NCBI RefSeq assembly: GCF_001305295.1 | Contig: NZ_LJSI01000036.1 | Coordinates: 52,892 to 116,891 of the forward strand | DNA: 64,000 nucleotides | DNA from: Neptunomonas antarctica | GTDB taxonomy: Bacteria > Pseudomonadota > Gammaproteobacteria > Pseudomonadales > Balneatricaceae | Direction of reading: 5' to 3' | In this document: positions 18,140 through 27,662 of the stretch, in pieces | Layout of the letters: each line of letters begins with the position of its first letter | How positions within the stretch are numbered: the first letter of the stretch is position 1 | Notes under the pieces: model-generated | Told to the model about the DNA's origin: nothing | The model's database searches: none | What the model saw: the letters and a program-made list of their open reading frames with translations, nothing else | Position numbers and translations under genes: made by a program

Positions 18140-18385
18140 CGCTTATATTAAGCATCTGACTTTTTTATTATGTTGCGTATTCAGGGTGAATGCGCTTTGA
18201 CAATGGGGGAAAGCTGTATATACTTACCCCAGCTTGAAATTACGAATTATATTTATGTGTCCCATTTCGATGTCCTGTCTTTAGTGCTCGTTCTGTTTTC
18301 CATAAGTAGTATCAATTCTTCCAGCGTTAAAGGCCTTATCAAAAAGAGACGGCTTCAATTACTAATGAATTTACAGGATATTATT

Positions 18386-18592
18386 ATGTCTACAACTACT
18401 GGCACGGTTAAATGGTTTAACGAAGATAAAGGTTTCGGTTTTATTGAGCAGGAAAATGGCCCGGATGTATTCGCTCATTTCCGCGCTATCGCTGGTGACG
18501 GTTTCAAAACTTTGGCTGAAGGCCAGAAAGTTGAGTTCACTGTTACTCAGGGCCAGAAAGGTCCTCAAGCAGAAAACATCGTAGCTATCTAA
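18386..18592 (+). CDS. Cold-shock protein, CspA family
   Basis: 68-residue single-stranded nucleic-acid-binding protein: [18 protein letters not shown] (RNP1 KGFGFI) and VFAHF (RNP2). The ATG 18386 gives the standard N-terminus; reading further upstream in frame would add 72 residues of unlike sequence. The 245-base gap before it is long enough for the structured 5' leader usual in csp genes. A strong terminator follows. Confidence 0.95.
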   Translation: MSTTTGTVKWFNEDKGFGFIEQENGPDVFAHFRAIAGDGFKTLAEGQKVEFTVTQGQKGPQAENIVAI

Positions 18593-18663
18593 TTCGTTAG
18601 ATAACTTACTAATCAGTAATTTAATTACCGATTAGCTCTCCCTTTTATAGGGATGAGAATAAG

Positions 18664-18695
18664 AAGGGTAAGACTTAACAGTCTTACCCTTTTTT
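18664..18695 (+). terminator. Intrinsic terminator of the csp gene
   Basis: AAGGGTAAGAC (18664-18674) pairs with GTCTTACCCTT (18681-18691), followed by T's to 18695. Confidence 0.92.
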
Positions 18696-18775
18696 ATTGC
18701 CTTTTTGCTTTTTTTTTATTGCTTGAGTTCAATTAATAGCTTCGATATATTGCTCATTCTGAAGATTATATTGAG

Positions 18776-19945
18776 TTATGGGCAGCCAGTGGGGTTTGTT
18801 GTAGCGTTCGCGCTTTTTGGTAGTAGTGCATAAATGCTGCCAGTCTGTTTCATTTCACCTGCCAATTTTTCTGCGCGGCTGCCGCGACCAAAAAACATAT
18901 CTGCTCTAACCGGACCGTTAATGGCTCCGCCTGTGTCTTGTGCAAAAACAAGTCGTTGATACGGCTTCCCAGTGCCCGGTAGCGTAGTATTGATCCATAA
19001 TGGCGTGCCTAGCGGTATCACTTTGCGATCTACTGCGACGCTTCTCTCGGGTGTGAGTGGTACATTGAGTGATCCGCGCGGGCTGCCTTCCTCTTTTCTC
19101 AAACTAAAGAAGACATAGCTGGGGTTCTGATTTTTTAATGCGTCAGCGCGTTCCGGGTGGTTATTCAGCCATCGCCTTATTGTCTGTAAAGATACCTCTT
19201 CGCGTGTGAGCTCACCCTGGTCGATCAATGTTTTGCCAATCGCTACATAAGGGTGGCCATTTTGATCCGCGTAGCTTACGCCTACAATCTCGCCAGTGGG
19301 TAGTTGTACGCGACCTGAGCCTTGTATATGTAGAAAGAAAGCGGCATCTGAGTCATCCACCCAAAGCAACTCCTGTCCTTTAAGGGGCGTCGTTGGGTTG
19401 TCTATTTCTGCACGGCTGTAATAGGGGATAACCGTGTTGTTATCTATCCGGCCTCTGACGCGTCGATTTTTTAACTCAGGAAATCGCGATGCCAGATTGA
19501 CGTTCAGCATATCGCTTGGGCGTTGATACAGAGGGTAATTATATTGCTCATCCGGTGTCATGCTGCCATTAAGTGTTGGCTCATAGTAGCCGGTGATCAG
19601 GCCGTTATTTTTACCCGCAGTACCGATAATATTGTACGGAACAAAATACTGTTCAATGAATGCGCGTAAGTCTTGAGTCGATACGAGTGCTTGTGTATCC
19701 ACAGCCGTGCAAATGTTTTTCCAGTCCGGTGTGGTTTTGCTGAGTCTGGGGCATTGGCTGATGAGAGCAGGTAGGGCTTCGATGAGTGGGTCCTGTTGCC
19801 AGCCCTGTAAATTATTCCAACAGGTGGCATCGCTTATACCAGGAGCGGGCGGTGTGAATAGACTGCAGCCGCTTAACAATAGCGTAAAGCAGCTGCTTGC
19901 CATGATTTTTAATGAAAACTGACGATGTGTCTTGCGGGTAAACAT
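18776..19945 (-). CDS. mltA: Membrane-bound lytic murein transglycosylase A
   Basis: 389 residues. Outer-membrane lipoprotein that cleaves the MurNAc-GlcNAc bond of peptidoglycan with 1,6-anhydro formation. Lipobox LLSGC (Cys27) after a basic N-terminus; MltA domain with LITGYYEP and GSGRVQLPTGE; C-terminal 3D domain FAQDTGGAINGPVRADMFFG with the catalytic and conserved aspartates. Normal length. Confidence 0.95.
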   Translation of the reverse strand: MFTRKTHRQFSLKIMASSCFTLLLSGCSLFTPPAPGISDATCWNNLQGWQQDPLIEALPALISQCPRLSKTTPDWKNICTAVDTQALVSTQDLRAFIEQYFVPYNIIGTAGKNNGLITGYYEPTLNGSMTPDEQYNYPLYQRPSDMLNVNLASRFPELKNRRVRGRIDNNTVIPYYSRAEIDNPTTPLKGQELLWVDDSDAAFFLHIQGSGRVQLPTGEIVGVSYADQNGHPYVAIGKTLIDQGELTREEVSLQTIRRWLNNHPERADALKNQNPSYVFFSLRKEEGSPRGSLNVPLTPERSVAVDRKVIPLGTPLWINTTLPGTGKPYQRLVFAQDTGGAINGPVRADMFFGRGSRAEKLAGEMKQTGSIYALLPKSANATTNPTGCP

Positions 19946-20170
19946 CCGTACTTTCCTTTAAATTGACTTAGGCCTGCATCTTGCTAGCTTCTTAGTGGCG
20001 ATGCAAGAGGGTCTGTCGTTTCAATGAGCAGAGGCTGAATTTCAGTGAGTTGTTGTCATTCGCTTTGCCTGTCCTGTGCGTTAAAGATCTCTCCTGTTGC
20101 CGTGATTAGTGGCGTTGTAGGCAAAGAATGGCCGCTATGGGCTTAACAACTGAATATGAGGTGGATTAAT

Positions 20171-21271
20171 ATGATTGTTGAACAAAGTGTAATGTCGATG
20201 AGTGCTGATCATAAAAAATCTGAGTCGGTGAGTTATATGCAGAAAACTAACATATCCGGTTTTGGTCAGCAATTTGATAGCGCGTCCGCGCTGTTGGCGA
20301 CACGGGTAGGGCCGCAAGAAACGGGTGGGGTGGCGCCGTTAGTGCCTTCTGTATCGGAGCCTTCAGTGTTAATAATGACCGATGATGGTTTGAAATTTAA
20401 TACGTCAGAGGAGAAAGAGGTAAGTGTTCATCAGCAAAGCTACACACGGGCTCGACTATTTAAGGCATTATTTGAAGCGATAACGGGGAAGAAGCTGCCG
20501 GTTATTGATGATGGTCTGAATGCGGGGGTAAATGAAGTATCGAATATGGACGCTGCAAAAGGCCGGGTTCAGCGCTCAGAGGCAACAGATTTTCTCTCTG
20601 AAAGTAAAGCTATGCAGTTAACTGTTCATGTGGCCCAGTCTGTTGAGGAGTATGAAGTGTCTCGTTTTGTCGCGGCGGGATCAGTAAAGACATCGGATGG
20701 GAGAATGATTGACCTTAATTTGAATATGACGATGGAGCGGTATTATTCAGAAACACATGAGATGAGCTTTTCGCGTGAAGTGCGCTTTAAGGATCCTTTG
20801 CTGCTTAACTTTGACGGCACCGCTGCTGAGTTGTCTGATGCTTCTTTTGAGTTTGATATCGATGCAGATGGTGAAACGGAATGGTTGCATTATTTGGCAG
20901 GGGCTAATGGTTGGCTGGCATTGGATGGCGATGAAAATGGAAAAATTGATAATGGTTCTGAGTTGTTTGGTGGCAAAACAGGACAAGGATTTGACGAGCT
21001 CAGACAGTTCGATGAAGATAACAATGGATTTATTGATGCTGCAGACAGTGTTTTTAAGGATCTTTTAATCTGGACAAAAACTGAGGAGCTGGATCACCTG
21101 CTGCCGCTAACGAAAAGCGCTGTTGGGGCCATTTATTTAGGTTCAGAAGAAACGCCGTTTGATATTAAAGGTGACAATAATCAAATGCTTGGAAAAGTTT
21201 CTAAAAGTGGTATTTATCTGACGGAGGCAGGAAATGTTGGATCTGTTCAACAGATAGATATGGCTGTGTGA
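20171..21271 (+). CDS. Uncharacterised protein with Ca2+-binding-like (EF-hand/VCBS-type) repeats
   Basis: 366 residues, no signal peptide. The N-terminal half is not recognised. Residues about 225-310 carry acidic loops of the type found in large secreted calcium-binding proteins: FDIDADGETEW, ALDGDENGKIDNGSELFGG, QFDEDNNGFIDAADSVFKDL and LIWTK. Marine gammaproteobacteria often have such short cytoplasmic-looking proteins near flagellar or envelope genes. ATG 20171 chosen because GAGGTGG lies 7 bases before it; an upstream ATG at 20156 overlaps that site. A second orphan gene follows by about 115 bases. Confidence 0.75.
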   Translation: MIVEQSVMSMSADHKKSESVSYMQKTNISGFGQQFDSASALLATRVGPQETGGVAPLVPSVSEPSVLIMTDDGLKFNTSEEKEVSVHQQSYTRARLFKALFEAITGKKLPVIDDGLNAGVNEVSNMDAAKGRVQRSEATDFLSESKAMQLTVHVAQSVEEYEVSRFVAAGSVKTSDGRMIDLNLNMTMERYYSETHEMSFSREVRFKDPLLLNFDGTAAELSDASFEFDIDADGETEWLHYLAGANGWLALDGDENGKIDNGSELFGGKTGQGFDELRQFDEDNNGFIDAADSVFKDLLIWTKTEELDHLLPLTKSAVGAIYLGSEETPFDIKGDNNQMLGKVSKSGIYLTEAGNVGSVQQIDMAV

Positions 21272-21385
21272 ATGTATATGCCGGATTTTCTATATTTGGC
21301 TTACTATATTCTCAGGTGGATTGAGTATCTGAGAAGTGGAATATCCGGTAAAATTCCGGGACTATTTTTTAATGAGGGAGTCTTT

Positions 21386-21943
21386 ATGTTTGCAGTATCG
21401 AAGCTGTTGATCCGCTCACTGTTAGTCGTGATCCCTTTCAGTATATCTTCTGTTTCTGGCGCTGCTGAAAAGAGCAGTGTTGGGCTGGAACAAATGCGAT
21501 TTGCTTCTGCGTTGGGGGCCAGTTGTTCTGGATTTTATGATGGTACTTATGCGCTGTTGCATAATCTGGAAGCCGAGGGTAATGGCGAGTCATTAGCGGT
21601 ACTCAGGAATAACTGGCCGGCTGTTAGTAAGCGTTATGCATTCCGTCAATCTACGTCGGCTATGTTGATGACGAGTATTTTTATCAAGCAGATAAATCAG
21701 AGATTTAAACCTGAGGTGGCGTTTTCGCTGCAAAGCTTTACTGCGGAGTATGTGAAAAGCCGTAAAGCGGCAATGGGTTGGCAGGATGGTCAGGAGGCTG
21801 GTCAAAATATGCTGTTGCAACAGCAGCAATGTGAGCATATTATTCTGATTTCGAAAAATAATGGTACATTGAATGATGCGTTGATTGATTCTGCGATGGA
21901 GAAGCGATCTGTTGCGCTGGGTGTTGATTTGGAATCCAGATAA
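21386..21943 (+). CDS. Hypothetical exported protein
   Basis: 185 residues, not recognised. Signal peptide of about 28 residues ending SVSGAAE; the mature part is helical with two cysteines. ATG 21386 is preceded by GAGGGAG and gives a clean signal peptide, whereas an in-frame start at 21272 would bury it. Possibly co-transcribed with the calcium-loop protein upstream. Confidence 0.65.
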   Translation: MFAVSKLLIRSLLVVIPFSISSVSGAAEKSSVGLEQMRFASALGASCSGFYDGTYALLHNLEAEGNGESLAVLRNNWPAVSKRYAFRQSTSAMLMTSIFIKQINQRFKPEVAFSLQSFTAEYVKSRKAAMGWQDGQEAGQNMLLQQQQCEHIILISKNNGTLNDALIDSAMEKRSVALGVDLESR

Positions 21944-22038
21944 AAAGTGATTGTAGTTAAGGTCGGATCTTTTCTGCTTGGCTGTTGATCTTAGTTATTA
22001 ATCTTGGCCCTTAATCTTAACTACAATCGTTACGCTGT

Positions 22039-22281
22039 TTACGCCAGATGTCTCGCTTCTGCGCGACGGGCATGCGATGCCCCAACTCTACAGCCGTATA
22101 CACCGACCTCTCCTTTCCATCGCGCCCACTCGGCAAACTGTCCAACTGCTTCTACTATTTGTACTAAAGCAGATGGTTGTTTTTCGTTAGCGTGATCAAA
22201 TGCGCCCATAGCTTGCAGTTCAGCTGCAATACGGCGGTCATCATTAGCAACGCCTGTAAATTTCATACCATTCAAATTCAT
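22039..22281 (-). CDS. Possible small protein of unknown function
   Basis: 80-codon frame starting MNLNGMKFTGVANDDRR, with CTGGAG 9 bases before its ATG. No family recognised, and the opposite strand is also open over much of it, so this may not be a gene. A perfect 33-bp palindrome lies 40 bases upstream of its start. Confidence 0.35.
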   Translation of the reverse strand: MNLNGMKFTGVANDDRRIAAELQAMGAFDHANEKQPSALVQIVEAVGQFAEWARWKGEVGVYGCRVGASHARRAEARHLA

Positions 22282-22320
22282 GGGTAAACTCCAGTAAGCG
22301 ATATAATCAGGCTAAAGTCT

Positions 22321-22353
22321 ACGCCTATATTGTGCAGTGCACAATATAGGCGT
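22321..22353. repeat. Perfect 16-bp inverted repeat with one-base centre
   Basis: ACGCCTATATTGTGCA (22321-22336), G (22337), TGCACAATATAGGCGT (22338-22353). No T-run follows on either strand, so it is not an ordinary terminator. It lies between the DUF3108 gene and a doubtful small ORF in a 520-base stretch (21944-22467) without a firm gene. Candidate operator, or cruciform/hairpin element. Confidence 0.85.
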
Positions 22354-22467
22354 ATTGCTATTGCTATACGGCTTCTGCTAAGAGCGCTCTTATGCCTTTA
22401 ATATCTTTTTCTGAAAGTTTATCTTCTGGCAGTGTTGGATAAAGTCTCACCGCCGATTTTAGGCATA

Positions 22468-23178
22468 TTAAAAGGTTTTCATTGATTTTAATTGCAAAGC
22501 ATAGACGGTGCCATCGCCTTCGATCTGTTTAAGTTTAACGATCATGTAGTCTAGTGCGGGGGCGTACCATATATAGGTTTCCCGGCTGGCATTGGGTCCT
22601 CGATCCATTTCGACTTTAATCGTATCGTATTCACCCAGAGGTGATTGAATGGTCTCATTGCCTATGATGTTGAAGTTGTATTCTTTAAGTCGTCCGCCAT
22701 CTGCTATTTTATAGCTAAGCGGGCCTTTTTTTCCGGTTTTAAGGTCGAGTCGCATTTGTAGTTGGTAGCTTAATTTGTCCTGGGTTGCTGTAGGTATCGC
22801 CATATTCCAGGGTTTTTTATCAATGTCGTTATTAACGCTCATGTTTGGCCAGTCAAAGGCAAGTTTGGCCTCGCGTTTTTTACCCAGTACAGTTTTCTGA
22901 TAGTAGTATTGCTGTGGGATGACGTCAGATTGATTGAAAGTAACGGTGCTTTTTTCATCAATAGAGGCAATCATAGCGCTGGCGTAAGTGCGAAATATCC
23001 ATTGACCTTCAGGCGTGCTGGAAAGCGAACGCTCGACTTCACCTGTCAGCGCTATACCTGCATCCCATTCGGAGGTGTAAGTAGCCTTAAAGGGTTGCAC
23101 AGGTGGTGAGCTGTCTGCATACGCAGGCATTGAAATAAGTAGGGCTGCTGACAATAAGCCCTTAAGAAGTGTTTGCAT
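22468..23178 (-). CDS. DUF3108 domain exported protein
   Basis: 236 residues with signal peptide MQTLLKGLLSAALLISMPAYADS. DUF3108 features: FKATYTSEWDAGIALTGEVER near the mature N-terminus and a beta-rich fold to the end (YIWYAPALDYMIVKLKQIEG). Function unknown. It is the usual third gene after purM-purN in gammaproteobacteria; 23 bases separate it from purN. Confidence 0.88.
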   Translation of the reverse strand: MQTLLKGLLSAALLISMPAYADSSPPVQPFKATYTSEWDAGIALTGEVERSLSSTPEGQWIFRTYASAMIASIDEKSTVTFNQSDVIPQQYYYQKTVLGKKREAKLAFDWPNMSVNNDIDKKPWNMAIPTATQDKLSYQLQMRLDLKTGKKGPLSYKIADGGRLKEYNFNIIGNETIQSPLGEYDTIKVEMDRGPNASRETYIWYAPALDYMIVKLKQIEGDGTVYALQLKSMKTF

Positions 23179-23201
23179 AATTGAGTTCCTTTAAAGCAGG
23201 C

Positions 23202-23855
23202 TTAAGCGTCGTACCCTAATCTGAAGCCTGAGTCCGGTAAGAGTTTATCGTCCAGATAAATGCCCTTTGTGCTAAATTTGACTCTATTAGAGCAAATTAA
23301 TTCTACCGCGAGAGGGTAGGCGATATGTTCGCGAGTATGGACTCGGCGCTGGAGGCTTTCTTCATCATCAGCGCTGGTTACGGGGACAACGGCCTGAATT
23401 AACAATGGCCCTCCGTCTAGTTCTTCGGTAACGAAGTGAACAGTACAGCCGTGCTCATTATCTCCGGCTTTGAGTGCGCGTTGGTGCGTATGGAGTCCTT
23501 TGTATTTAGGTAATAGCGAAGGATGGATGTTCAGCATACGGCCTGAGTAGTGTTTTACAAACTCAGCAGAAAGGATGCGCATAAATCCGGCTAATATAAC
23601 CAGATCGGCTTCAGTGTCATCAATGATTTGGCGAACGTCTGCATCAAAAGCTTCTCGTGAAGAGTAGGTTTTATGATCGATGCAGGCCGTGGGGATCCCT
23701 GCAGTAGCGGCGCGTACGAGACCGTACGCGTCGGCTTTGTTACTAATAACCTGAACAATCTGGCCATGTATACGACCAGAATTGATGGCATCAATAATTG
23801 CTTGCAGGTTGGAGCCGCTTCCCGAAATCAGTACTACAATCCGTTTCAGGGGCAT
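23202..23855 (-). CDS. purN: Phosphoribosylglycinamide formyltransferase
   Basis: 217 residues. Transfers a formyl group from 10-formyl-THF to GAR in purine synthesis. Motifs: VLISGSGSNLQAIIDA (phosphate loop), the catalytic NIHPSLLPKYKGLHTHQRAL (Asn and His), and HFVTEELDGGPLLIQ. Four bases downstream of purM; start ATG overlaps no other frame. Confidence 0.97.
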   Translation of the reverse strand: MPLKRIVVLISGSGSNLQAIIDAINSGRIHGQIVQVISNKADAYGLVRAATAGIPTACIDHKTYSSREAFDADVRQIIDDTEADLVILAGFMRILSAEFVKHYSGRMLNIHPSLLPKYKGLHTHQRALKAGDNEHGCTVHFVTEELDGGPLLIQAVVPVTSADDEESLQRRVHTREHIAYPLAVELICSNRVKFSTKGIYLDDKLLPDSGFRLGYDA

Positions 23856-23859
23856 CAGA

Positions 23860-24915
23860 TTACTCCGCGTCGATAAGCTCTACTTGTTCTTCGCCCGCTT
23901 GGGCTGAATCGATATGACCAATAACCCATGCGTTCTCACCAGATTCTCGCAGCAGAGCCAGAGATTTATCAGCGTGTTCAGCAGGCACGCAAAGCACCAT
24001 ACCGACGCCGCAGTTAAATGTGCGGTACATTTCGCGTGATTCAACATTTCCAGCGGATTGTAGCCATTGAAATACGCCCGGCAGGATCCAGGAGTTAGTG
24101 TTGATTACCGCCTTGGCGTTCTCTGGAAGTACGCGAGGAATATTTTCCAGTAAGCCGCCGCCGGTAATATGCGATAGGGCATTAACCTGGCCGTTTTTAA
24201 TTAAATTCAGGACAGACTTAACATAAATGCGCGTTGGTTCAAGTAACGCCTCTTTTAGTTTGCGTCCTTCTATCTCTTGTTCCAGATCTACTTTGGATAT
24301 TTCGATTATTTTACGTATAAGCGAATAACCATTTGAGTGTGGTCCGGAAGAAGCTAAACCAATCAGCGTATCACCCACGCGGACTTTACTGCCATCGATG
24401 ATTTCAGATTTTTCAACGACACCAACACAGAAACCTGCGAGATCGTAATCGTCGCCTTCATACATGCCAGGCATTTCAGCTGTTTCACCACCTACCAGCG
24501 CAGCGCCAGCAAGTTCACAGCCTTTACCGATGCCTTCAACAACATCAGCGGCCATGTCGATATTCAATTTCCCTGTTGCATAGTAGTCAAGGAAGAAAAG
24601 GGGTTCTGCACCAGCAACCACTAAATCATTGACGCACATAGCAACCAGATCGATACCGATTGTGTCGTGTTTTTGTAGTTCCATTGCCAGGCGTAGTTTC
24701 GTACCAACGCCATCAGTTCCAGATACGAGAACCGGTTGTTTATATCCTTCAGGGATTTCGCACAGTGCTCCAAAGCCACCCAGACCGCCCATAACCTCAG
24801 GACGTGCTGTGCGTTTGGCGATACCTTTAATGCGATCAACTAATGCATTTCCTGCATCAATATCAACGCCAGCGTCTTTGTAACTCAGGGATGTTTTGTC
24901 AGAACCAATAGACAT
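23860..24915 (-). CDS. purM: Phosphoribosylformylglycinamidine cyclo-ligase
   Basis: 351 residues. Makes AIR from FGAM with ATP. Family signatures: [20 protein letters not shown] at the start, [26 protein letters not shown] and [15 protein letters not shown]. Full length. Heads the minus-strand purM-purN-DUF3108 operon; a 127-base gap separates it from the divergent DUF2066 remnant. Confidence 0.98.
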   Translation of the reverse strand: MSIGSDKTSLSYKDAGVDIDAGNALVDRIKGIAKRTARPEVMGGLGGFGALCEIPEGYKQPVLVSGTDGVGTKLRLAMELQKHDTIGIDLVAMCVNDLVVAGAEPLFFLDYYATGKLNIDMAADVVEGIGKGCELAGAALVGGETAEMPGMYEGDDYDLAGFCVGVVEKSEIIDGSKVRVGDTLIGLASSGPHSNGYSLIRKIIEISKVDLEQEIEGRKLKEALLEPTRIYVKSVLNLIKNGQVNALSHITGGGLLENIPRVLPENAKAVINTNSWILPGVFQWLQSAGNVESREMYRTFNCGVGMVLCVPAEHADKSLALLRESGENAWVIGHIDSAQAGEEQVELIDAE

Positions 24916-25042
24916 GCAGCTAAACCTTCAGGACAGGGTAAAATAACAGGTAAAAATATGGGCTGCATTCTAACAGGTTGGAGAGGTGGCGGCTATTGTA
25001 TGTTAAAGTTTTCAATTGATATTCTGTAGGGTTGTATAATTT

Positions 25043-25626
25043 TTGTCGGGTAAACGAGGTAAATCCTTATTTTTGGTGTGTTTGTTCGCAATGCTAGGGT
25101 TAAGCTCCGGGGCTATTAAGGCCGGCGTTGTCGGGAACCTGTATCAAAGTAAGATGTTAGTTTCTGACCAGCTAGTCGTTGCGGATGAGCTTTCTTTAAA
25201 CGCTGGGATAAAAGAGGTATTGGTAAAAGCCAGTGGGGTGACGCGTGCTGCGCTTATCGCAAATGCTTTGCCGCGAGCACTTTCAGCCTATATTAAAGAG
25301 TTTCGAATCGGTGATGCAAGCTTCTGGGATGATATGGAACGGGTATAGATAAGATAAATACGTACCAGATAACCGTGACAAGCGTAGAAAATATGGCAGA
25401 CTATGCAGCAATTCTTGAGTATGTTCGCGCGTTCGCTGTCATTGATGATGTAGTGGTTGTCTCTATGGTCAATAAGACCTTGAACTTGTCGTTGCAAAGC
25501 AGATTGAATAAGAAGGTATTAATAAAGATGCTGGGGCTTGATCGAAGGATGATGTTAATGCGTTCTTTGCAGCCGTCAGTAGATCAATTTTTACAGTGGC
25601 GTTGGTTAAGTAGACGCAGTAAGTGA
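25043..25626 (+). pseudogene. Broken DUF2066 domain gene
   Basis: Two pieces of a DUF2066 protein in different frames. Piece 1 (25043-25348, TTG start, 101 codons) has an export signal and the N-terminal domain (YQSKMLVSDQL, LVKASGVTRAAL). Piece 2 (25375-25626) holds only the C-terminal end, including the characteristic QPSVDQFLQWRWLS. Together they code for about 180 residues, half the usual 340-380, so the middle is deleted and the frame shifted. Position between purM and the AI-2E permease is exactly that of DUF2066 in Pseudomonas-type genomes. Confidence 0.82.
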
Positions 25627-25671
25627 GATGTCAATGGTAGCTTTAATAAATGGTTTGAATGGGTCGTTTTA

Positions 25672-26802
25672 ATGGATGATTTTGTCACGTCACAACGCTT
25701 TTTCCTATTGCTGGTTACTTTGGTTTCTGGTTATTTATTGTATTTGCTGGGGCCTATATTGTCACCATTTCTGGTGGGGGCGTTACTGGCCTATCTCACA
25801 GACCCGGTTGCTGACCGTCTGGAGTTGGCGGGTGTGTCACGTACGAACTCTGTCGTGATTGTGTTCGTCTTTCTGATAACGCTATCAATATTGCTTGTGC
25901 TTCTGCTTGTTCCTAAGTTGAGCCATCAGGTTCAGGTGATGATTCTGCAGGTACCATCCGTTATCGCATTATTTGAAGACAAGGCGCTTCCCGCTATTCA
26001 GGCTTATCTGGGTGATGACGTTTCTTTTGGTGATTTACAATCATTTAAGGATCTTGCCGCTAGCCATTGGCAGAAAACGGGCGATATTATGGCGCAGGTT
26101 GCTGCTTATATTACCCGTTCTGGATTGGCTATCGTCGGATGGCTGGCTAATCTGTTATTGATCCCCGTCGTGACGTTTTATCTGCTGCGTGATTGGGATG
26201 TGATGATTGAAAAAATTGGTTATCTTCTGCCCCGTAATCTTGAGCCTACTGTCTCTCGCTGGGCTAAAGAGAGCGATGAGGTGCTGGGCGCTTTCATGAA
26301 AGGCCAGCTATTAGTTATGTTGGTATTAGGCTGTGTCTATGCTGTGGGGCTTTGGCTGATTGGTCTTGATTTAGCGCTGCTGTTAGGTATGCTCGCTGGC
26401 TTGGCGAGTATTGTTCCTTATATGGGCTTTATCGTCGGCATTATTGCGGCGGGAATTGCCGCTTACCTGCAATTCCATGACCCGATGATATTGTTATGGG
26501 TGGCTGCTGTCTTTGGTGTGGGTCAGGCATTGGAAGGCATGGTGCTTACCCCATTGCTTGTCGGCGATAAAATTGGATTGCATCCTGTTGCTGTGATTTT
26601 TGCTATCATGGCCGGAGGACAGCTTTTTGGTTTTGTCGGGGTGTTGATAGCGCTTCCGGTAGCCGCTGTAATTATGGTATTTTTGCGTCACCTCCATCAT
26701 GGCTATAAAAACAGTCACCTGTATGGCACTGGAATGGTTAAAGAAATCACCGAAGATGAATCGTTGAACGTACAGGATACAGAAGTTAATGAGCAGCGCT
26801 AA
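25672..26802 (+). CDS. AI-2E family (PerM-like) transporter
   Basis: 376 residues, about eight membrane helices in the AI-2E/PerM arrangement: two N-terminal helices, a soluble segment (about 95-140), then helices with LLIPVVTFYLLRDWD, ASIVPYMGFIVGIIAAGI and MVLTPLLVGDKIGLHPVAVI. Family members are proposed exporters or Na+/H+ antiporters; substrate here unknown. Its end overlaps hda by 14 bases. Confidence 0.92.
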   Translation: MDDFVTSQRFFLLLVTLVSGYLLYLLGPILSPFLVGALLAYLTDPVADRLELAGVSRTNSVVIVFVFLITLSILLVLLLVPKLSHQVQVMILQVPSVIALFEDKALPAIQAYLGDDVSFGDLQSFKDLAASHWQKTGDIMAQVAAYITRSGLAIVGWLANLLLIPVVTFYLLRDWDVMIEKIGYLLPRNLEPTVSRWAKESDEVLGAFMKGQLLVMLVLGCVYAVGLWLIGLDLALLLGMLAGLASIVPYMGFIVGIIAAGIAAYLQFHDPMILLWVAAVFGVGQALEGMVLTPLLVGDKIGLHPVAVIFAIMAGGQLFGFVGVLIALPVAAVIMVFLRHLHHGYKNSHLYGTGMVKEITEDESLNVQDTEVNEQR

Positions 26803-27496
26803 TGCGCCACAACAGCTTCCATTAGGGGTGACTCTGAGGGATGCTGCGCGATTTGCAAATTTTCAGACGGGAAGTAATGGTCTTGTTTGTGAAATGCTAC
26901 GTCAGGCTGCGGTTGGAGAAGGTGAGTCATTTTTGTATATCTGGGGCGCAAAGAGCTCTGGGTGTTCTCATTTGCTGCAAGCGGCATGTCATGCGGCTGA
27001 GCCGCGTAAACTGACTGCTGTTTATTTGCCTTTAAATGAATTGATGAGCTTAAGCCCGGTTATTCTTGAAGGGATGGAGTATCTGGATCTGATCTGTGTC
27101 GATAATATTGAAGCGGTTGCTAATAAGCCCGAATGGGAAGAGGCGCTGTTCCATTTATATAATCGTATCAGGCAGGAGCAGAATACCCTGATTGTTGCCG
27201 CTAATTCAGCCCCACGTCAACTGAAGATTAAACTCCCCGACCTGGTATCCCGTTTAAGCTGGGGCGCAGTGTTTAACGTTACAGCGTTGAATGATGATGA
27301 CAAGGTTCAGGCGATTCAGTTACGTGCAAAAATTCGTGGAATTGAGCTTCCTGAAGAGGTCGCTAAATATTTGGTGCATCATGCCAGCCGTAGTATGAAT
27401 GATCTCTGTCTGATGTTGGATCGCTTGGATAAAGCGTCGCTGAGAGCGCAAAGAAAAGTGACTATCCCTTTTATCAAGCAGGAAATGGGCTGGTAG
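26789..27496 (+). CDS. hda: DnaA regulatory inactivator Hda
   Basis: 235 residues, DnaA-like AAA+ protein that with the DNA-loaded beta clamp stimulates ATP hydrolysis by DnaA and prevents re-initiation. N-terminal clamp-binding motif QQLPLGV; RFANFQTGSNG; LWG-type P-loop reads IWGAKSSGCSHLLQAAC, lacking the lysine as in other Hda proteins; LICVDNIEAV Walker B and the sensor region VSRLSWGAVF. Overlaps the permease gene upstream, an arrangement conserved in Pseudomonadales/Oceanospirillales. Confidence 0.95.
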   Translation: MSSANAPQQLPLGVTLRDAARFANFQTGSNGLVCEMLRQAAVGEGESFLYIWGAKSSGCSHLLQAACHAAEPRKLTAVYLPLNELMSLSPVILEGMEYLDLICVDNIEAVANKPEWEEALFHLYNRIRQEQNTLIVAANSAPRQLKIKLPDLVSRLSWGAVFNVTALNDDDKVQAIQLRAKIRGIELPEEVAKYLVHHASRSMNDLCLMLDRLDKASLRAQRKVTIPFIKQEMGW

Positions 27497-27662
27497 TCAT
27501 GACTGAACAGTTTATTATTTGAATCAGATATGAATTATTATTCCGATTTACCCATGAATCCCTTCTTCTACGTAAACATCTTACGAAGTATTGGTCATAG
27601 CGGTGTGATCCCGCATTATTTATTGAGCCTTATTATTAAGCCCAAAAACAGGAGTTGTCATA

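Noticed and set aside
18170..18385. In-frame N-terminal extension of the cold-shock protein
   Set aside because: Unlike any Csp; the standard 68-residue start with its own context is at 18386, and the upstream part is probably untranslated leader.
22004..22195. Plus-strand ORF opposite the doubtful 80-codon gene
   Set aside because: No ribosome site and cysteine/proline-rich composition typical of an antisense shadow.
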